Assembly (NCBI RefSeq): GCF_026013565.1
Contig: NZ_JAPDOB010000001.1
Coordinates: 372,001 to 436,000 of the forward strand
Direction: 5' to 3'
Origin: Sphingomonas arvum
Lineage (GTDB): Bacteria; Pseudomonadota; Alphaproteobacteria; Sphingomonadales; Sphingomonadaceae
Length of the DNA stretch: 64,000 nt
The stretch's first letter is position 1, and every line of letters begins with the position of its first letter. A model generated the notes under the pieces. The model saw only the letters and a list, made by a program, of their open reading frames with translations, searched no databases and was not told where the DNA came from. The position numbers and the translations under genes are program-made. Shown here piece after piece: positions 44,048 through 52,359 of this stretch.

Positions 44048-45082
44048 ATGAGATCTGTTGCCGTCCTCGCCGTCATTATGCTGGCATCCTGCGTTTCCGC
44101 TCCGCAGGTGCCGCGGAACTATGCCAATCCGGTGCTCAACGCGGACTTTCCCGACCCGTCGGTGATCCGTGCCGGACGTCGCTACTATGCTTTTGGAACT
44201 CAGGGTGGCGATCCGGTGCGCAACATCCAAGTGGCGGTCTCCGACGACCTCGTCCACTGGCAGGCAATCGGCGATGCGCTGCCGGTAAAGCCAAGCTGGG
44301 CAAGCCGCACGCAGGACTTCTGGGCGCCTGACGTCATGGCGGCGGAAGGGCGCTACTATCTTTATTATTCGGCCAAGCCGGATGCGGCACTCACCGACGC
44401 GAGCCGCGGCCTGTGCCTGGCGGTGGCGACGGCGGAGCGGCCGGAAGGCCCCTTCCGGGACAGCGGGCGTCCGCTCCAGTGCGGGGAAGGGTTCGTCAAT
44501 ATCGATCCCCATGCCTTCGATGATCCGGCGACTGGCCGCCGGCTGCTCTACTGGGGCTCCGGCTTCGGGCCGATCAAGGTACGGGAGCTTGGGGCCGACC
44601 GCATGAGCTTTGCTGCCCGCAGCGCGGAGCAGCCACTCGTCGGCACGATCAAGACCGACGATGAGCGTGAGTATCGGCGGCTGGTCGAAGGGGCATGGAT
44701 TACCCGGCACAGTGGCTACTATTACCTGTTCTTCTCTGGCGACAATTGCTGTGGGGAAAAGGCGCACTACGCCGTGATGGTCGCGCGCTCGCGGTTCGCG
44801 ACTGGGCCGTTCGAGGTGCGCACACGGCCGCTCTACTTGGTCGTGGAGGGCAACGATGCCTGGGTCGCGCCGGGACACAACAGCGTGGTGACCGATGCGG
44901 CCGGGCAGGACTGGCTGGTCTACCACGGCGTGGACCGCCGCCAGCCGCGCGCCCGGCCGACGGACGACGTAAACACCCGCCGGGTCATGCTGATGGACCG
45001 GCTGGTCTGGCGGGGCGGCTGGCCGGAGGTGACCGGCAAGGGGCCGAGCAGCGGGCCCCGACCGGCGCCAGTCACCCGCTGA
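44048..45082 (+). CDS. GH43-family glycosidase lipoprotein
   Basis: 344 residues from ATG 44048 (an upstream ATG at 43988 adds a non-signal segment). The N-terminus MRSVAVLAVIMLASC has a lipobox Cys near residue 15. GH43 signature residues: NADFPDPSVIRAGRRYYAFGTQ (Asp base), SRTQDFWAPDVMAAEGRYYLYYS, FVNIDPHAFDDPATGRRLLYWGSG (Asp) and RRLVEGAWITRHSGYYYLFFSGDNC (Glu acid). Typical of alpha-L-arabinofuranosidase/endo-arabinanase or xylosidase members. It is divergent from the two GH43 genes at 41563-43967 and its 3' end overlaps the convergent sugar dehydrogenase by 11 nt. Confidence 0.88.
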   Translation: MRSVAVLAVIMLASCVSAPQVPRNYANPVLNADFPDPSVIRAGRRYYAFGTQGGDPVRNIQVAVSDDLVHWQAIGDALPVKPSWASRTQDFWAPDVMAAEGRYYLYYSAKPDAALTDASRGLCLAVATAERPEGPFRDSGRPLQCGEGFVNIDPHAFDDPATGRRLLYWGSGFGPIKVRELGADRMSFAARSAEQPLVGTIKTDDEREYRRLVEGAWITRHSGYYYLFFSGDNCCGEKAHYAVMVARSRFATGPFEVRTRPLYLVVEGNDAWVAPGHNSVVTDAAGQDWLVYHGVDRRQPRARPTDDVNTRRVMLMDRLVWRGGWPEVTGKGPSSGPRPAPVTR

Positions 45083-46001
45083 CCGCGTCCACCGTCTCCC
45101 GGCGCCCGACCAGCAGGGCATCGGCCACCAGCCGCAACGGCCGGACATCGACATGGCTTTGGCGGCAGTCGATCAGGTCGGCGAAGCGGCGGTAGAGCTT
45201 GGGATATTCGCCCGGCCCGCGAGCTGGCTGCTCGGCGCCATCGACCAGCAGCTTGCCGCCGCCGTCGCGTAGCTCGACAGTGCGGCCGTCTGCCAGGCGA
45301 ATGGCGATCGTCCATTCTTCGCCGTCCGTCTTGCGCCAGTCGAGGCTGCAGTGGAGGGGCCCGTCCGCGACCGGGCTGTCCAGCGTCAGCTCCACCGCAA
45401 TCGGCGTATGGGCGTTGTCGGGAAAGCTGAGAGTGGATTCGCGAACGAACAGCGCGCCGGGGAACATCGCCGTCAGGATCGAGAAGGCGTTAATGCCGGG
45501 GTCGAACACGCCGAAGCCTCCCGGCTCCCACACCCATTGCTGGCCGGGGTGCCACTTGTGGACATCCTCGTGCCAAGTGACCCGCATCTCCGCGATCCGC
45601 TGTCCTTCGAGCAGGGCGGCAGCAGCAGTCACGCCCGGGTTGGCCTGCGCGTGCCAGCTGGTGAACAATGTCACGCCCTTGGCTTCAGCTAGCCGGCCGA
45701 GCTCCTCGATCTCGCTGAGCGTGACCGTGGGCGGCTTTTCCAGCAGCAGGTGCAGGCCCGCCTCGATGCACTCGCGGGCGATGGCATAGCGCGGACCCGG
45801 CGGCGTGGTGATCGCCGCGCAGTCCAGCTTCAGGTCGGCGGCGAGCAGGTCGGTATGGCTGGTGAAGTTGGGTGCGGGGCCATTGCCCTGCCGACTAACG
45901 CTGCCGGCCAATTCAAAGCGGTCGTTGGCCTCGATCGCAGGCACGTGCTGGTCGGCGGCGATTTTGCCGAAACCGATGATGGCGGTGCGCAGCGGCCTCA
46001 C
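45072..46001 (-). CDS. D-galactose / L-arabinose 1-dehydrogenase (Gfo/Idh/MocA)
   Basis: 309 residues from GTG 46001 (GTGA overlap with dgoA). Rossmann motif IIGFGKIAADQHVPAI, catalytic Lys in LLLEKPPTVTLSE, and EDVHKWHPGQQWVWEPGGFGVFDPGINAFSILT, which closely matches the Azospirillum-type L-arabinose 1-dehydrogenase and related D-galactose dehydrogenases; DVRPLRLVADALL closes the domain. It oxidises D-galactose or L-arabinose to the lactone with NAD(P). Its position beside dgoA, dgoK, a lactonase and dgoD fits galactose; GH43 neighbours would also supply arabinose. Both sugars are accepted by characterised relatives. Confidence 0.88.
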   Translation of the reverse strand: MRPLRTAIIGFGKIAADQHVPAIEANDRFELAGSVSRQGNGPAPNFTSHTDLLAADLKLDCAAITTPPGPRYAIARECIEAGLHLLLEKPPTVTLSEIEELGRLAEAKGVTLFTSWHAQANPGVTAAAALLEGQRIAEMRVTWHEDVHKWHPGQQWVWEPGGFGVFDPGINAFSILTAMFPGALFVRESTLSFPDNAHTPIAVELTLDSPVADGPLHCSLDWRKTDGEEWTIAIRLADGRTVELRDGGGKLLVDGAEQPARGPGEYPKLYRRFADLIDCRQSHVDVRPLRLVADALLVGRRETVDAVSG

Positions 46002-46627
46002 CCGGCCAGTCCCGCGACATAGGCGCGCGCCTTGCGCTCGGTCTCTTCCGGTGACTGGCCCGGCTTGTAGATGCCGCCGCCGAGGCCGAAGCCGGCGGCT
46101 CCGGCGTCGAGCCACGGGCGCATGTTGTCGGGCAGGATGCCGCCTACTGCGAGCACGGGTACGTGCTTGGGCAGCACCGCCTTCTGCGCCTTGAGCACGG
46201 CGGGCGAGGCGCCCTCGGCCGGGAACAGCTTCAGAGTGTGCGCGCCGGCGTTGAGTGCGGTGAACGCTTCCGAAGGCGTGAAATAGCCAGGGCTGGAGAC
46301 CATGCCCGCGGCGACGGTCGCGCGGATCACGGCGACGTCGGTGCTGGGCGAAACGACGATCCGCCCGCCGGCTTCAGCCACCTTGGCGACCTGTCCCTCC
46401 TGAAGCACCGTGCCTGCGCCGACCAGCGCCCGGCCTTCCAGACGCCGGGCAAGGCGGCGAATGCTGCTAATCGGGTCAGGGCTGTTCAGGGGCACTTCGA
46501 CGATGCGGACGCCACCGGCGACCAGCGCCTCGCCGACCGCCTCCACCTCGTCAGGCGTGACGCCGCGGATGATTGCCACCAGCGGGCATTCCGCCAGGTA
46601 GCGGTTGAAGTCATCAAGGGCGGTCAT
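45998..46627 (-). CDS. dgoA: 2-dehydro-3-deoxy-6-phosphogalactonate aldolase
   Basis: 209 residues from ATG 46627, overlapping the kinase stop (ATGA). KDPG/KDPGal aldolase fold with the Glu in GGVRIVEVPLNSPDP (~45), GAGTVL (~75), a Schiff-base Lys in HTLKLFPAEG (~132) and ILAVGGI. The NSPDP block is characteristic of the galactonate branch rather than the Entner-Doudoroff Eda branch. It splits KDPGal into pyruvate and glyceraldehyde-3-phosphate, the last step of the De Ley-Doudoroff route. Translationally coupled to dgoK and the sugar dehydrogenase. Confidence 0.9.
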   Translation of the reverse strand: MTALDDFNRYLAECPLVAIIRGVTPDEVEAVGEALVAGGVRIVEVPLNSPDPISSIRRLARRLEGRALVGAGTVLQEGQVAKVAEAGGRIVVSPSTDVAVIRATVAAGMVSSPGYFTPSEAFTALNAGAHTLKLFPAEGASPAVLKAQKAVLPKHVPVLAVGGILPDNMRPWLDAGAAGFGLGGGIYKPGQSPEETERKARAYVAGLAG

Positions 46628-47523
46628 GCGATCTCCTTCACCAGGGCCTGAATGCCCGCCAAGAACGCCCGTTCCCCGTCGACCTCGCGCGCGCTGCGGC
46701 CGGCCTCGTCGAGCGCGGCGACATACAGCCGGGTCAGCTCGGGCCGGCCCATGATTACGACTTCGGCGGCGGGGTCGGCATCGCCGAGGCCGGTGCGGAC
46801 GTCCGCGCCGATCAGCAGGCCGCTGGCGAAGCTCGCCGCCTCGTGCGCCTCGCGCCGGCCAAGCAGCACGCTGGCCCGGATGGAGAACAGCTCGGTGGTC
46901 AGCGCGCGACCCTCCATGCCCTTTCGTACGCCGGCGCGGAACGCCTCGCCGACCGTCACCGACGTATGCAGCCACTGCGACAGGATACTGTGTTTGGACA
47001 GCAGGCTGAACAGCTCCCCGGTCATGACGGTGCGAAAGCTGGTCACCCTGCCGCCTTCCAGCCGTGCCCACTTGTTATGGGTGCCGGGGTGACAGACCAG
47101 GCTGTCGGGCGCAGTCAGGCCGGCGGCAACCGCGCCGAACAGCTGCACCTCTTCGCCGCGCATGACGTCGGCGCGGCTGTCGTCCAGGTAGCTCAAGCCC
47201 GGCACGATAGCCGCCCGCTCGCGCTCAATCCGGGACAGGTGGGCCGAGAGTTCGGGCAGGCCGGCGGGACAGGCGACATAGGGCGCCTCGACCCAGCCGC
47301 GATTGGACCCGATCATGCCGGCCATCAGCAGCGGCAGGTCACCGAGCCGCTCGCGAACGTTGGCGATGGCCGCCGGGAACCCTCCCGCAGGCACGGAGGT
47401 GATGCCCTGATCGTCTTTCAATTCCGCCTGCAGCACGCCTTCGGCATCCAGCCGGTAGGCGCGCCGATTGGTGGTTCCCCAATCAACCGCGATGATGCCT
47501 TCAGTCCACATGGTGCCGCTCAT
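46624..47523 (-). CDS. dgoK: 2-dehydro-3-deoxygalactonokinase
   Basis: 299 residues from ATG 47523. Alternatives are a GTG at 47550 and an ATG at 47511, and no start has a clearly better Shine-Dalgarno. IIAVDWGTTNRRAYRLD is the phosphate-binding loop of the DgoK sugar-kinase family; LMAGMIGSNRGWVEAPYV, CHPGTHNKWARL and MTGELFSLLSKHSIL follow. It phosphorylates 2-keto-3-deoxygalactonate to KDPGal with ATP. First gene of the minus-strand unit dgoK-dgoA-dehydrogenase. It is divergent from the lactonase gene at 47596; the 72-nt gap must hold both promoters. Confidence 0.9.
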   Translation of the reverse strand: MSGTMWTEGIIAVDWGTTNRRAYRLDAEGVLQAELKDDQGITSVPAGGFPAAIANVRERLGDLPLLMAGMIGSNRGWVEAPYVACPAGLPELSAHLSRIERERAAIVPGLSYLDDSRADVMRGEEVQLFGAVAAGLTAPDSLVCHPGTHNKWARLEGGRVTSFRTVMTGELFSLLSKHSILSQWLHTSVTVGEAFRAGVRKGMEGRALTTELFSIRASVLLGRREAHEAASFASGLLIGADVRTGLGDADPAAEVVIMGRPELTRLYVAALDEAGRSAREVDGERAFLAGIQALVKEIA

Positions 47524-47595
47524 TGCATGAAAAGCGACGAACGGGGCCACAAGCTCCCCTGTTTTTTGCGTAGCGGTTCGCTATCCCACCCGCTG

Positions 47596-48471
47596 ATGAC
47601 CGCTGAATCACCCGCCCGGCTGGTTGCCGACGTTCACGCCGTGCTCGGCGAAGGACCGGTGTGGGTCACCGCTACGCAATGCCTGTGGTGGCTCGACATC
47701 AAGGGGCGCAAGCTGTTCCGCCTGCGCTCGGGCGATCGGCTGGACGAATGGCCGACGCCCTTCCGCATCGGCAGCTTGGCCCCGCGCGAAGGCGGCGGAT
47801 TCATAGCCGGCACCGAGCACGGCTTTGCCCATGTGGATCCGGAAGCAGGCCGGTTCGAACTCCTCTTCGATCCCGAGGAAGACCGCCCCACCAACCGCTT
47901 CAACGATGGCAAGGTCGACCGGGCGGGGCGGTTTCATGTGGGCACCATGGACGATGCCGAGGAGCAGGCTTCCGGAGCTTTCTACAAGCTCGACAAGGCG
48001 CTGCTGTGCCAACGCTACGAGGACGGATTCAAGGTCACCAACGGCCCGGCATTCAGCCCCGATGGCCGGTTCATGTACGCCAACGACAGCGCGCGGCAGG
48101 TCACCTACGCCTACACGGTGACGCCGGACGGCACACCGGCCGGTCGACGCGAGTTCGCCCGCTGGGGCGAGGACGACGGCTACCCGGACGGTATGACCGT
48201 CGACGCTGAGGGCTGCCTTTGGATCGCCTTCTGGGACGGCTGGTGCGTGCGTCGCGTGTCCCCGGACGGCGAGCGGCTGGGCGAGTGGCGGGTGCCCGTC
48301 GCGCGGCCGACCAGCGTTGCGTTCGGCGGCCTGATGCTCGACCAGCTGTACGTCACCAGCGCCAGCATCGGCCTCGATGCGGAGGCGTTAGCAATGCAAC
48401 CGAATGCGGGCGGGCTCTTTATGCTTGAGCCCGGCGTGTGTGGGATCGCCGAACGGCCATTCGCCGGCTGA
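47596..48471 (+). CDS. SMP-30/gluconolaconase-family lactonase
   Basis: 291 residues from ATG 47596. Six-bladed propeller lactonase: GEGPVWVTATQCLWWLDIKG (metal-binding Glu), FNDGKVDRAGRFHVGTM, NGPAFSPDGRFMYANDS and PDGMTVDAEGCLWIAFWDG with the conserved Asp ligand. SMP-30/RgN-type lactonases of this type hydrolyse galactono- or arabino-lactones to the aldonate, the step between the dehydrogenase and DgoD. It is transcribed with a GH1-like gene (42-nt gap) and dgoD. A longer open frame upstream is antisense to dgoK and was rejected as the start. Confidence 0.88.
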   Translation: MTAESPARLVADVHAVLGEGPVWVTATQCLWWLDIKGRKLFRLRSGDRLDEWPTPFRIGSLAPREGGGFIAGTEHGFAHVDPEAGRFELLFDPEEDRPTNRFNDGKVDRAGRFHVGTMDDAEEQASGAFYKLDKALLCQRYEDGFKVTNGPAFSPDGRFMYANDSARQVTYAYTVTPDGTPAGRREFARWGEDDGYPDGMTVDAEGCLWIAFWDGWCVRRVSPDGERLGEWRVPVARPTSVAFGGLMLDQLYVTSASIGLDAEALAMQPNAGGLFMLEPGVCGIAERPFAG

Positions 48472-48513
48472 ACCCGAAGCAAACTTCCAGGAGCAAGAGC
48501 AATCGCCAACTTC

Positions 48514-49800
48514 ATGTTCGCGACGGGAATCGAGAACAGCATTCCCACCATCCAGAACGGCAAGGTCCGGGTGGATCAGATGGAAGCCAGCGACTTCTAT
48601 CGCCGCTGGCGCGAGGACTTCGACTGCGTCGAGGACATCGGGATCGAGTATCTCCGCTACGGTCCGCCGCTGCATAAATGCTTCCTCGGGCCCGGTCGCT
48701 ACGACTGGGAGTTCGCCGACCTCACCTTGAACGAGCTTCGGCGGCGGCGGATCACCCCGATCGTCGACCTATGCCATTTCGGCGTGCCGGATTGGATGGG
48801 CAACTTCCAGAACCCCGACTTCTCCGAGCTGTTCGCCGGCTACGCAGCCGCCTTCGCCGAGCGGTTCCCGTGGGTGCAGCTCTACACGCCGGTGAACGAG
48901 ATGTTCATCTGCGCCGTCTTCTCCGGCAAATACGGCTGGTGGAACGAGCAGTTGCGGACCGACCTGGGTTTTGTCACCGCGCTCAAGCACATCGTTAAGG
49001 GCAATGTCCTGGCGATGATCGAGATCCTGAAGCGGCGGCCGGATGCCATCTTCATCCAGTCCGAATCATCCGAGTATTTCCATGCAGACTCCCCGGCAGC
49101 CATCGGGCCGGCCGAACTGCTGAACGCGCGCCGCTTCCTCAGCCTCGACCTCAACTACGGGCGCCGGGTCGACAGCGAAATGTACGAGTACCTCATGGAC
49201 AATGGGATGACTCGTGAGGAGTACCACTTCTTCCTGCACAATCGGTTGAAGCAGCACTGTATCCTCGGCAACGATTATTACCGCACCAACGAACACCGGG
49301 TCCATGCCGACGGCCGGACCGAAAGCTCGGGCGAGGTGTTCGGCTATTCGGAGATCACGCGGCAATATCATAACCGCTACCGGCTGCCGATCATGCACAC
49401 GGAGACCAACCTGCGGGAGGGTCCGACCGGGCAGGAGGCCGTTCAATGGCTGTGGAAGGAGTGGGCCAACGTGCTGCGCCTGCGCAACGTCGGCATCCCG
49501 ACCGTCGGATTCACTTGGTACAGCCTCACCGACCAGGTCGACTGGGACACGGCGCTTCGTGAGAAAAACGGCAACGTGAACCCGCTCGGCCTGTATGACC
49601 TCGACCGCAACATCCGCAACGTCGGCAAGGCCTACAAGCAGCTAATCAAGGATTGGCGCGACGTGCTGCCGGCTTCGTCCGTGTGCCTGGCCGTGCCGGT
49701 CAAGCCGCTCGATCAGGATTGCTGGCCGCCCAACGAGGAAGCGGCAAGTGCGGGCCTTCGCCTCACCCAACAGTCCATGCAGAACCCGGAGGCCGCGTGA
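48514..49800 (+). CDS. GH1-like (clan GH-A) glycosidase
   Basis: 428 residues from ATG 48514. The acid/base Glu lies in LYTPVNEM (~129) and the nucleophile Glu in PIMHTETNL (~299), the clan GH-A pattern with GH1-like order; IVDLCHFGVPDWM and GFTWYSLTDQVDWDTALRE support GH1. No signal peptide. Substrate: probably a beta-galactoside or beta-glucoside that enters the galactose route. An AGGAG at 48489-48493 is 20 nt from this ATG but 8 nt from an in-frame ATC at 48502, so the true start might be ATC. Its stop overlaps the dgoD ATG (TGATG). Confidence 0.78.
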   Translation: MFATGIENSIPTIQNGKVRVDQMEASDFYRRWREDFDCVEDIGIEYLRYGPPLHKCFLGPGRYDWEFADLTLNELRRRRITPIVDLCHFGVPDWMGNFQNPDFSELFAGYAAAFAERFPWVQLYTPVNEMFICAVFSGKYGWWNEQLRTDLGFVTALKHIVKGNVLAMIEILKRRPDAIFIQSESSEYFHADSPAAIGPAELLNARRFLSLDLNYGRRVDSEMYEYLMDNGMTREEYHFFLHNRLKQHCILGNDYYRTNEHRVHADGRTESSGEVFGYSEITRQYHNRYRLPIMHTETNLREGPTGQEAVQWLWKEWANVLRLRNVGIPTVGFTWYSLTDQVDWDTALREKNGNVNPLGLYDLDRNIRNVGKAYKQLIKDWRDVLPASSVCLAVPVKPLDQDCWPPNEEAASAGLRLTQQSMQNPEAA

Positions 49801-50954
49801 TGGCACTGGCCGAACTGGTGATCGATCGGATCGAAACCTTCCTGGTTCCGCCGCGCTGGGTATTCGTCCGGGTGGAAACTGCGGACGGCGCGGTCGGCTG
49901 GGGCGAGGCCAGTCTTGAAGGGCATGGCGAAGCCGTGGTCGGTGCATTCGACGCCATCCGCGACCGCTTCATCGGCCATGATGCAAGACGAATCGAGGAC
50001 ATCTGGCAGATCGCCTATCGCGGCGGCTTCTACCGCGGCGGGCCGGTGCTGATGAGCGCGCTGAGCGGCCTCGACCAGGCGTTGTGGGACCTCAAGGGCA
50101 AGGCTGCCGGCCTGCCGGCATGGGAGATGATGGGCGGTCGGGTGCGTGATCGGATCCGCGCCTACGCCTGGATCGGGGGCGACCGACCACACGAGATCGC
50201 CGACGCCGCCAAGGCGCGCCGCGATCAAGGCTTCACCGCGGTGAAGATGAATGCCACGGCCGAGCTGGACTGGATCGGCACGCCCAGGTTGTTCGACGAG
50301 GTAATCCAGCGCGTTCAGGCTGCGCAGGCTGCTGGAGTGGATGTCGGACTCGACTTCCACGGTCGCGTTCACCGGCCAATGGCCAAGCAGCTGGCCAAGG
50401 TGCTGGAACCGCTCGGCCTGCTGTTCATCGAGGAGCCACTGCTGAGCGAGAATCCTGAAGGGCTGGCTCAGATCTCCGAGCTGGTCTCGACCCCAATCGC
50501 GCTTGGCGAGCGGCTTTATTCCCGCTGGGACTTCAAACCGTTCTTCGAACGCGGTGCGGTGGATATCATCCAGCCGGACCTCAGCCATGCCGGCGGCCTG
50601 TCGGAATGCCGCCGGATCGCGGCAATGGCCGAAGCCTATGACGTGGCGGTGGCGCCGCATTGTCCCTTGGGACCTCTCGCGCTCGCGGCCTGTTTGCAGC
50701 TGGCGGCCAACGCACCCAACGTCGCCATTCAGGAGATGAGCCTGGGCATCCACTACAACGTGGGTCACGACCTCTTGAACTTCATCACCGACCCCGAGGT
50801 GCTGACCCCTCAGGACGGCTATCTCGCTATCCCGCAGAAGGCGGGTCTGGGCGTCACGATCGATGAAGCAGCGGTGCGGCAGGTGGCAGGCGAGGGGCAC
50901 CGGTGGCGCAACCCGATCTGGCGCCAGCACGACGGCAGTTTCGCCGAATGGTAG
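49800..50954 (+). CDS. dgoD: D-galactonate dehydratase
   Basis: 384 residues from ATG 49800, overlapping the GH1-like stop. Enolase superfamily, mandelate-racemase subgroup: the GFTAVKMNAT Lys motif (~155), metal ligands in LDFHGRVHRPMAKQL (Asp), LFIEEPLLSEN (Glu) and ALGERLYSRWDF (Glu), and the catalytic His in APHCPLGPLAL. These motifs are those of galactonate dehydratase DgoD, producing 2-keto-3-deoxygalactonate. It completes the De Ley-Doudoroff gene set in this region. A terminator hairpin lies just after the stop. Confidence 0.93.
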   Translation: MALAELVIDRIETFLVPPRWVFVRVETADGAVGWGEASLEGHGEAVVGAFDAIRDRFIGHDARRIEDIWQIAYRGGFYRGGPVLMSALSGLDQALWDLKGKAAGLPAWEMMGGRVRDRIRAYAWIGGDRPHEIADAAKARRDQGFTAVKMNATAELDWIGTPRLFDEVIQRVQAAQAAGVDVGLDFHGRVHRPMAKQLAKVLEPLGLLFIEEPLLSENPEGLAQISELVSTPIALGERLYSRWDFKPFFERGAVDIIQPDLSHAGGLSECRRIAAMAEAYDVAVAPHCPLGPLALAACLQLAANAPNVAIQEMSLGIHYNVGHDLLNFITDPEVLTPQDGYLAIPQKAGLGVTIDEAAVRQVAGEGHRWRNPIWRQHDGSFAEW

Positions 50955-50961
50955 GCGGCGC

Positions 50962-51000
50962 GGCGACCCGGCCATCACCGGGTCGCCCGCTTCTTGCCCT
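50962..51000. terminator. Hairpin terminator after dgoD
   Basis: A 9-bp perfect stem GCGACCCGG / CCGGGTCGC with loop CCATCA (50963-50986; a further G-C pair extends it) is followed by CGCTTCTTGCCC. It lies between the dgoD stop (50954) and the convergent small gene at 51000, consistent with a shared terminator. Confidence 0.55.
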
Positions 51001-51305
51001 TAGGCGGCCTTGCGCTTCGGCTCGCGCTGGTATTCCACGTCGTCAAGCTGGTGCGCCAGCGCAGCCAGCTCCTCCCCGACGCGGCGCTCGACATTGTATT
51101 TCGCGTCGAGTTCGGCTTCCTTAGCCGTCAACTCGCGCCAGTAGCTGATCGACAGGCGGCGGCCGAACACGTCGTCGCCGCGCATCTTGAGCTCCGGCTC
51201 CGCCGTCTCTGGCAGGTTGTCGCGGATCGCGACAAGCGTTGTGATCAGCCGCTCCAGCGACGTGTAGTCGCTGATTTCGATGAAGTCCTTCACCCGGGTA
51301 CGCAT
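51000..51305 (-). CDS. Conserved hypothetical protein (sphingomonad type)
   Basis: 101 residues from ATG 51305, which has GGAGGA about 10 nt upstream; a longer open frame upstream has no support. Charged, predicted all-helical: TSLERLITTLVAIRDNLPET near 15-35 and ELTAKEAELDAKYNVERRVGEELAALAHQLDDVEYQ at 58-93, probably coiled coil. No known domain recognised. It is a soluble cytoplasmic protein. It sits alone between dgoD and the aldose epimerase gene, converging on the terminator at 50962. Confidence 0.6.
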   Translation of the reverse strand: MRTRVKDFIEISDYTSLERLITTLVAIRDNLPETAEPELKMRGDDVFGRRLSISYWRELTAKEAELDAKYNVERRVGEELAALAHQLDDVEYQREPKRKAA

Positions 51306-51438
51306 GGTGATTCTTCCTCCTCCCCAGTCCCTTGGGGATATTTGCGCCTCTGCGAATCCCGGCGCAATCAAGAATTGGCACTTAGGACGGGCGGAGTTAC
51401 GGCCTTCTGAACACGTCCGATAGAAGGGGTTCAGACCG

Positions 51439-52326
51439 GTGCACATCAATGAGCCATTGCAGCTGGCGGCCGGTGCTCTGGAGCTGGAGCTAAGTCCCTC
51501 TATTGGCGGTGGAATCCGTAACTTCCATTGGACCGACGGAGAGCGCCGCCATCCGATATTGCGGCAAAGCCACAGTGCCGCGAATAGCGTCCTGGAACTC
51601 GCCAGCTTTCCGCTGGTGCCATTCGTGAACCGCATTCGCGGCGGGCGCTTCAGCTTTCGCGGGCGAGAGGTTCGGCTCCGCCCGAACATGGCCGGGGATC
51701 CCAGCCCGCTGCACGGCCAGGGGTGGCTCGGGCACTGGACCGTCGAGGCTTGCGGCAACCAGGACGCGGAGCTGCGCTTCGTCCATAAATCCGGCGAATG
51801 GCCGTGGGCCTACGAAGCGCTGCAGATGTTCGCGCTCGACGAGGGCGGGCTGTCGCTGGCCCTGATCTGCCGCAACACGTCCGATGAGCCGATGCCGTGC
51901 GGGTTGGGGCAGCACCCCTACTTTCCGTGCACCTCGGCTACCCGGCTGGACACGAAGGTCGCGACAGCGTGGGAGATCGACGAGCAGGTGCTGCCCGTGC
52001 GGCAGGTGCCCGCGCAGGGCCGCTTCGACCTCCGCGACCGGCCTGTATGCGGGCAGAAGCTCGACCACGGCTTCGGCGGCTGGGGCGGCAGCGCGCGCCT
52101 GACCGATCCGTCATGGCGACTTGAAGTGACGATGGGCTCGCCGACGGCGCGCTTCTTCCAACTCTACTCGCCGGAAGACGGCGGAATTTTCGTCGCCGAG
52201 CCGGTGACCCACGCCAATGCCGCGCTGAACGAACCGGAGGAACGGTGGGGCGAGCTGGGCCTGCGGGTGCTCGAGCCGGGCGAGGAGATGCGTCTCGACA
52301 TGCGGCTGAAGGTCACGCTGCGCTGA
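51439..52326 (+). CDS. Aldose 1-epimerase (galactose mutarotase-like)
   Basis: 295 residues from a GTG at 51439. Blocks PSIGGGIRNFHWTDG, PLVPFVNRIRGGRFSFRGREV, PSPLHGQGWLGHWTV (His ~94) and PCGLGQHPYFPC (His ~160), plus LDHGFGGW and the C-terminal catalytic Glu in GIFVAEPVTHANAAL, match galactose mutarotase-like enzymes. It interconverts alpha and beta anomers of an aldose, probably galactose or arabinose entering the dehydrogenase at 45072. It is downstream of the dgo genes but in its own unit. Confidence 0.88.
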   Translation: MHINEPLQLAAGALELELSPSIGGGIRNFHWTDGERRHPILRQSHSAANSVLELASFPLVPFVNRIRGGRFSFRGREVRLRPNMAGDPSPLHGQGWLGHWTVEACGNQDAELRFVHKSGEWPWAYEALQMFALDEGGLSLALICRNTSDEPMPCGLGQHPYFPCTSATRLDTKVATAWEIDEQVLPVRQVPAQGRFDLRDRPVCGQKLDHGFGGWGGSARLTDPSWRLEVTMGSPTARFFQLYSPEDGGIFVAEPVTHANAALNEPEERWGELGLRVLEPGEEMRLDMRLKVTLR

Positions 52327-52359
52327 CACTCCGCGTCGGGCCAACCGCGTAGAGCATGG

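Noticed and set aside
46843-47595. Upstream extension of the lactonase frame
   Set aside because: The extension is antisense to dgoK; the propeller begins right after the ATG at 47596.
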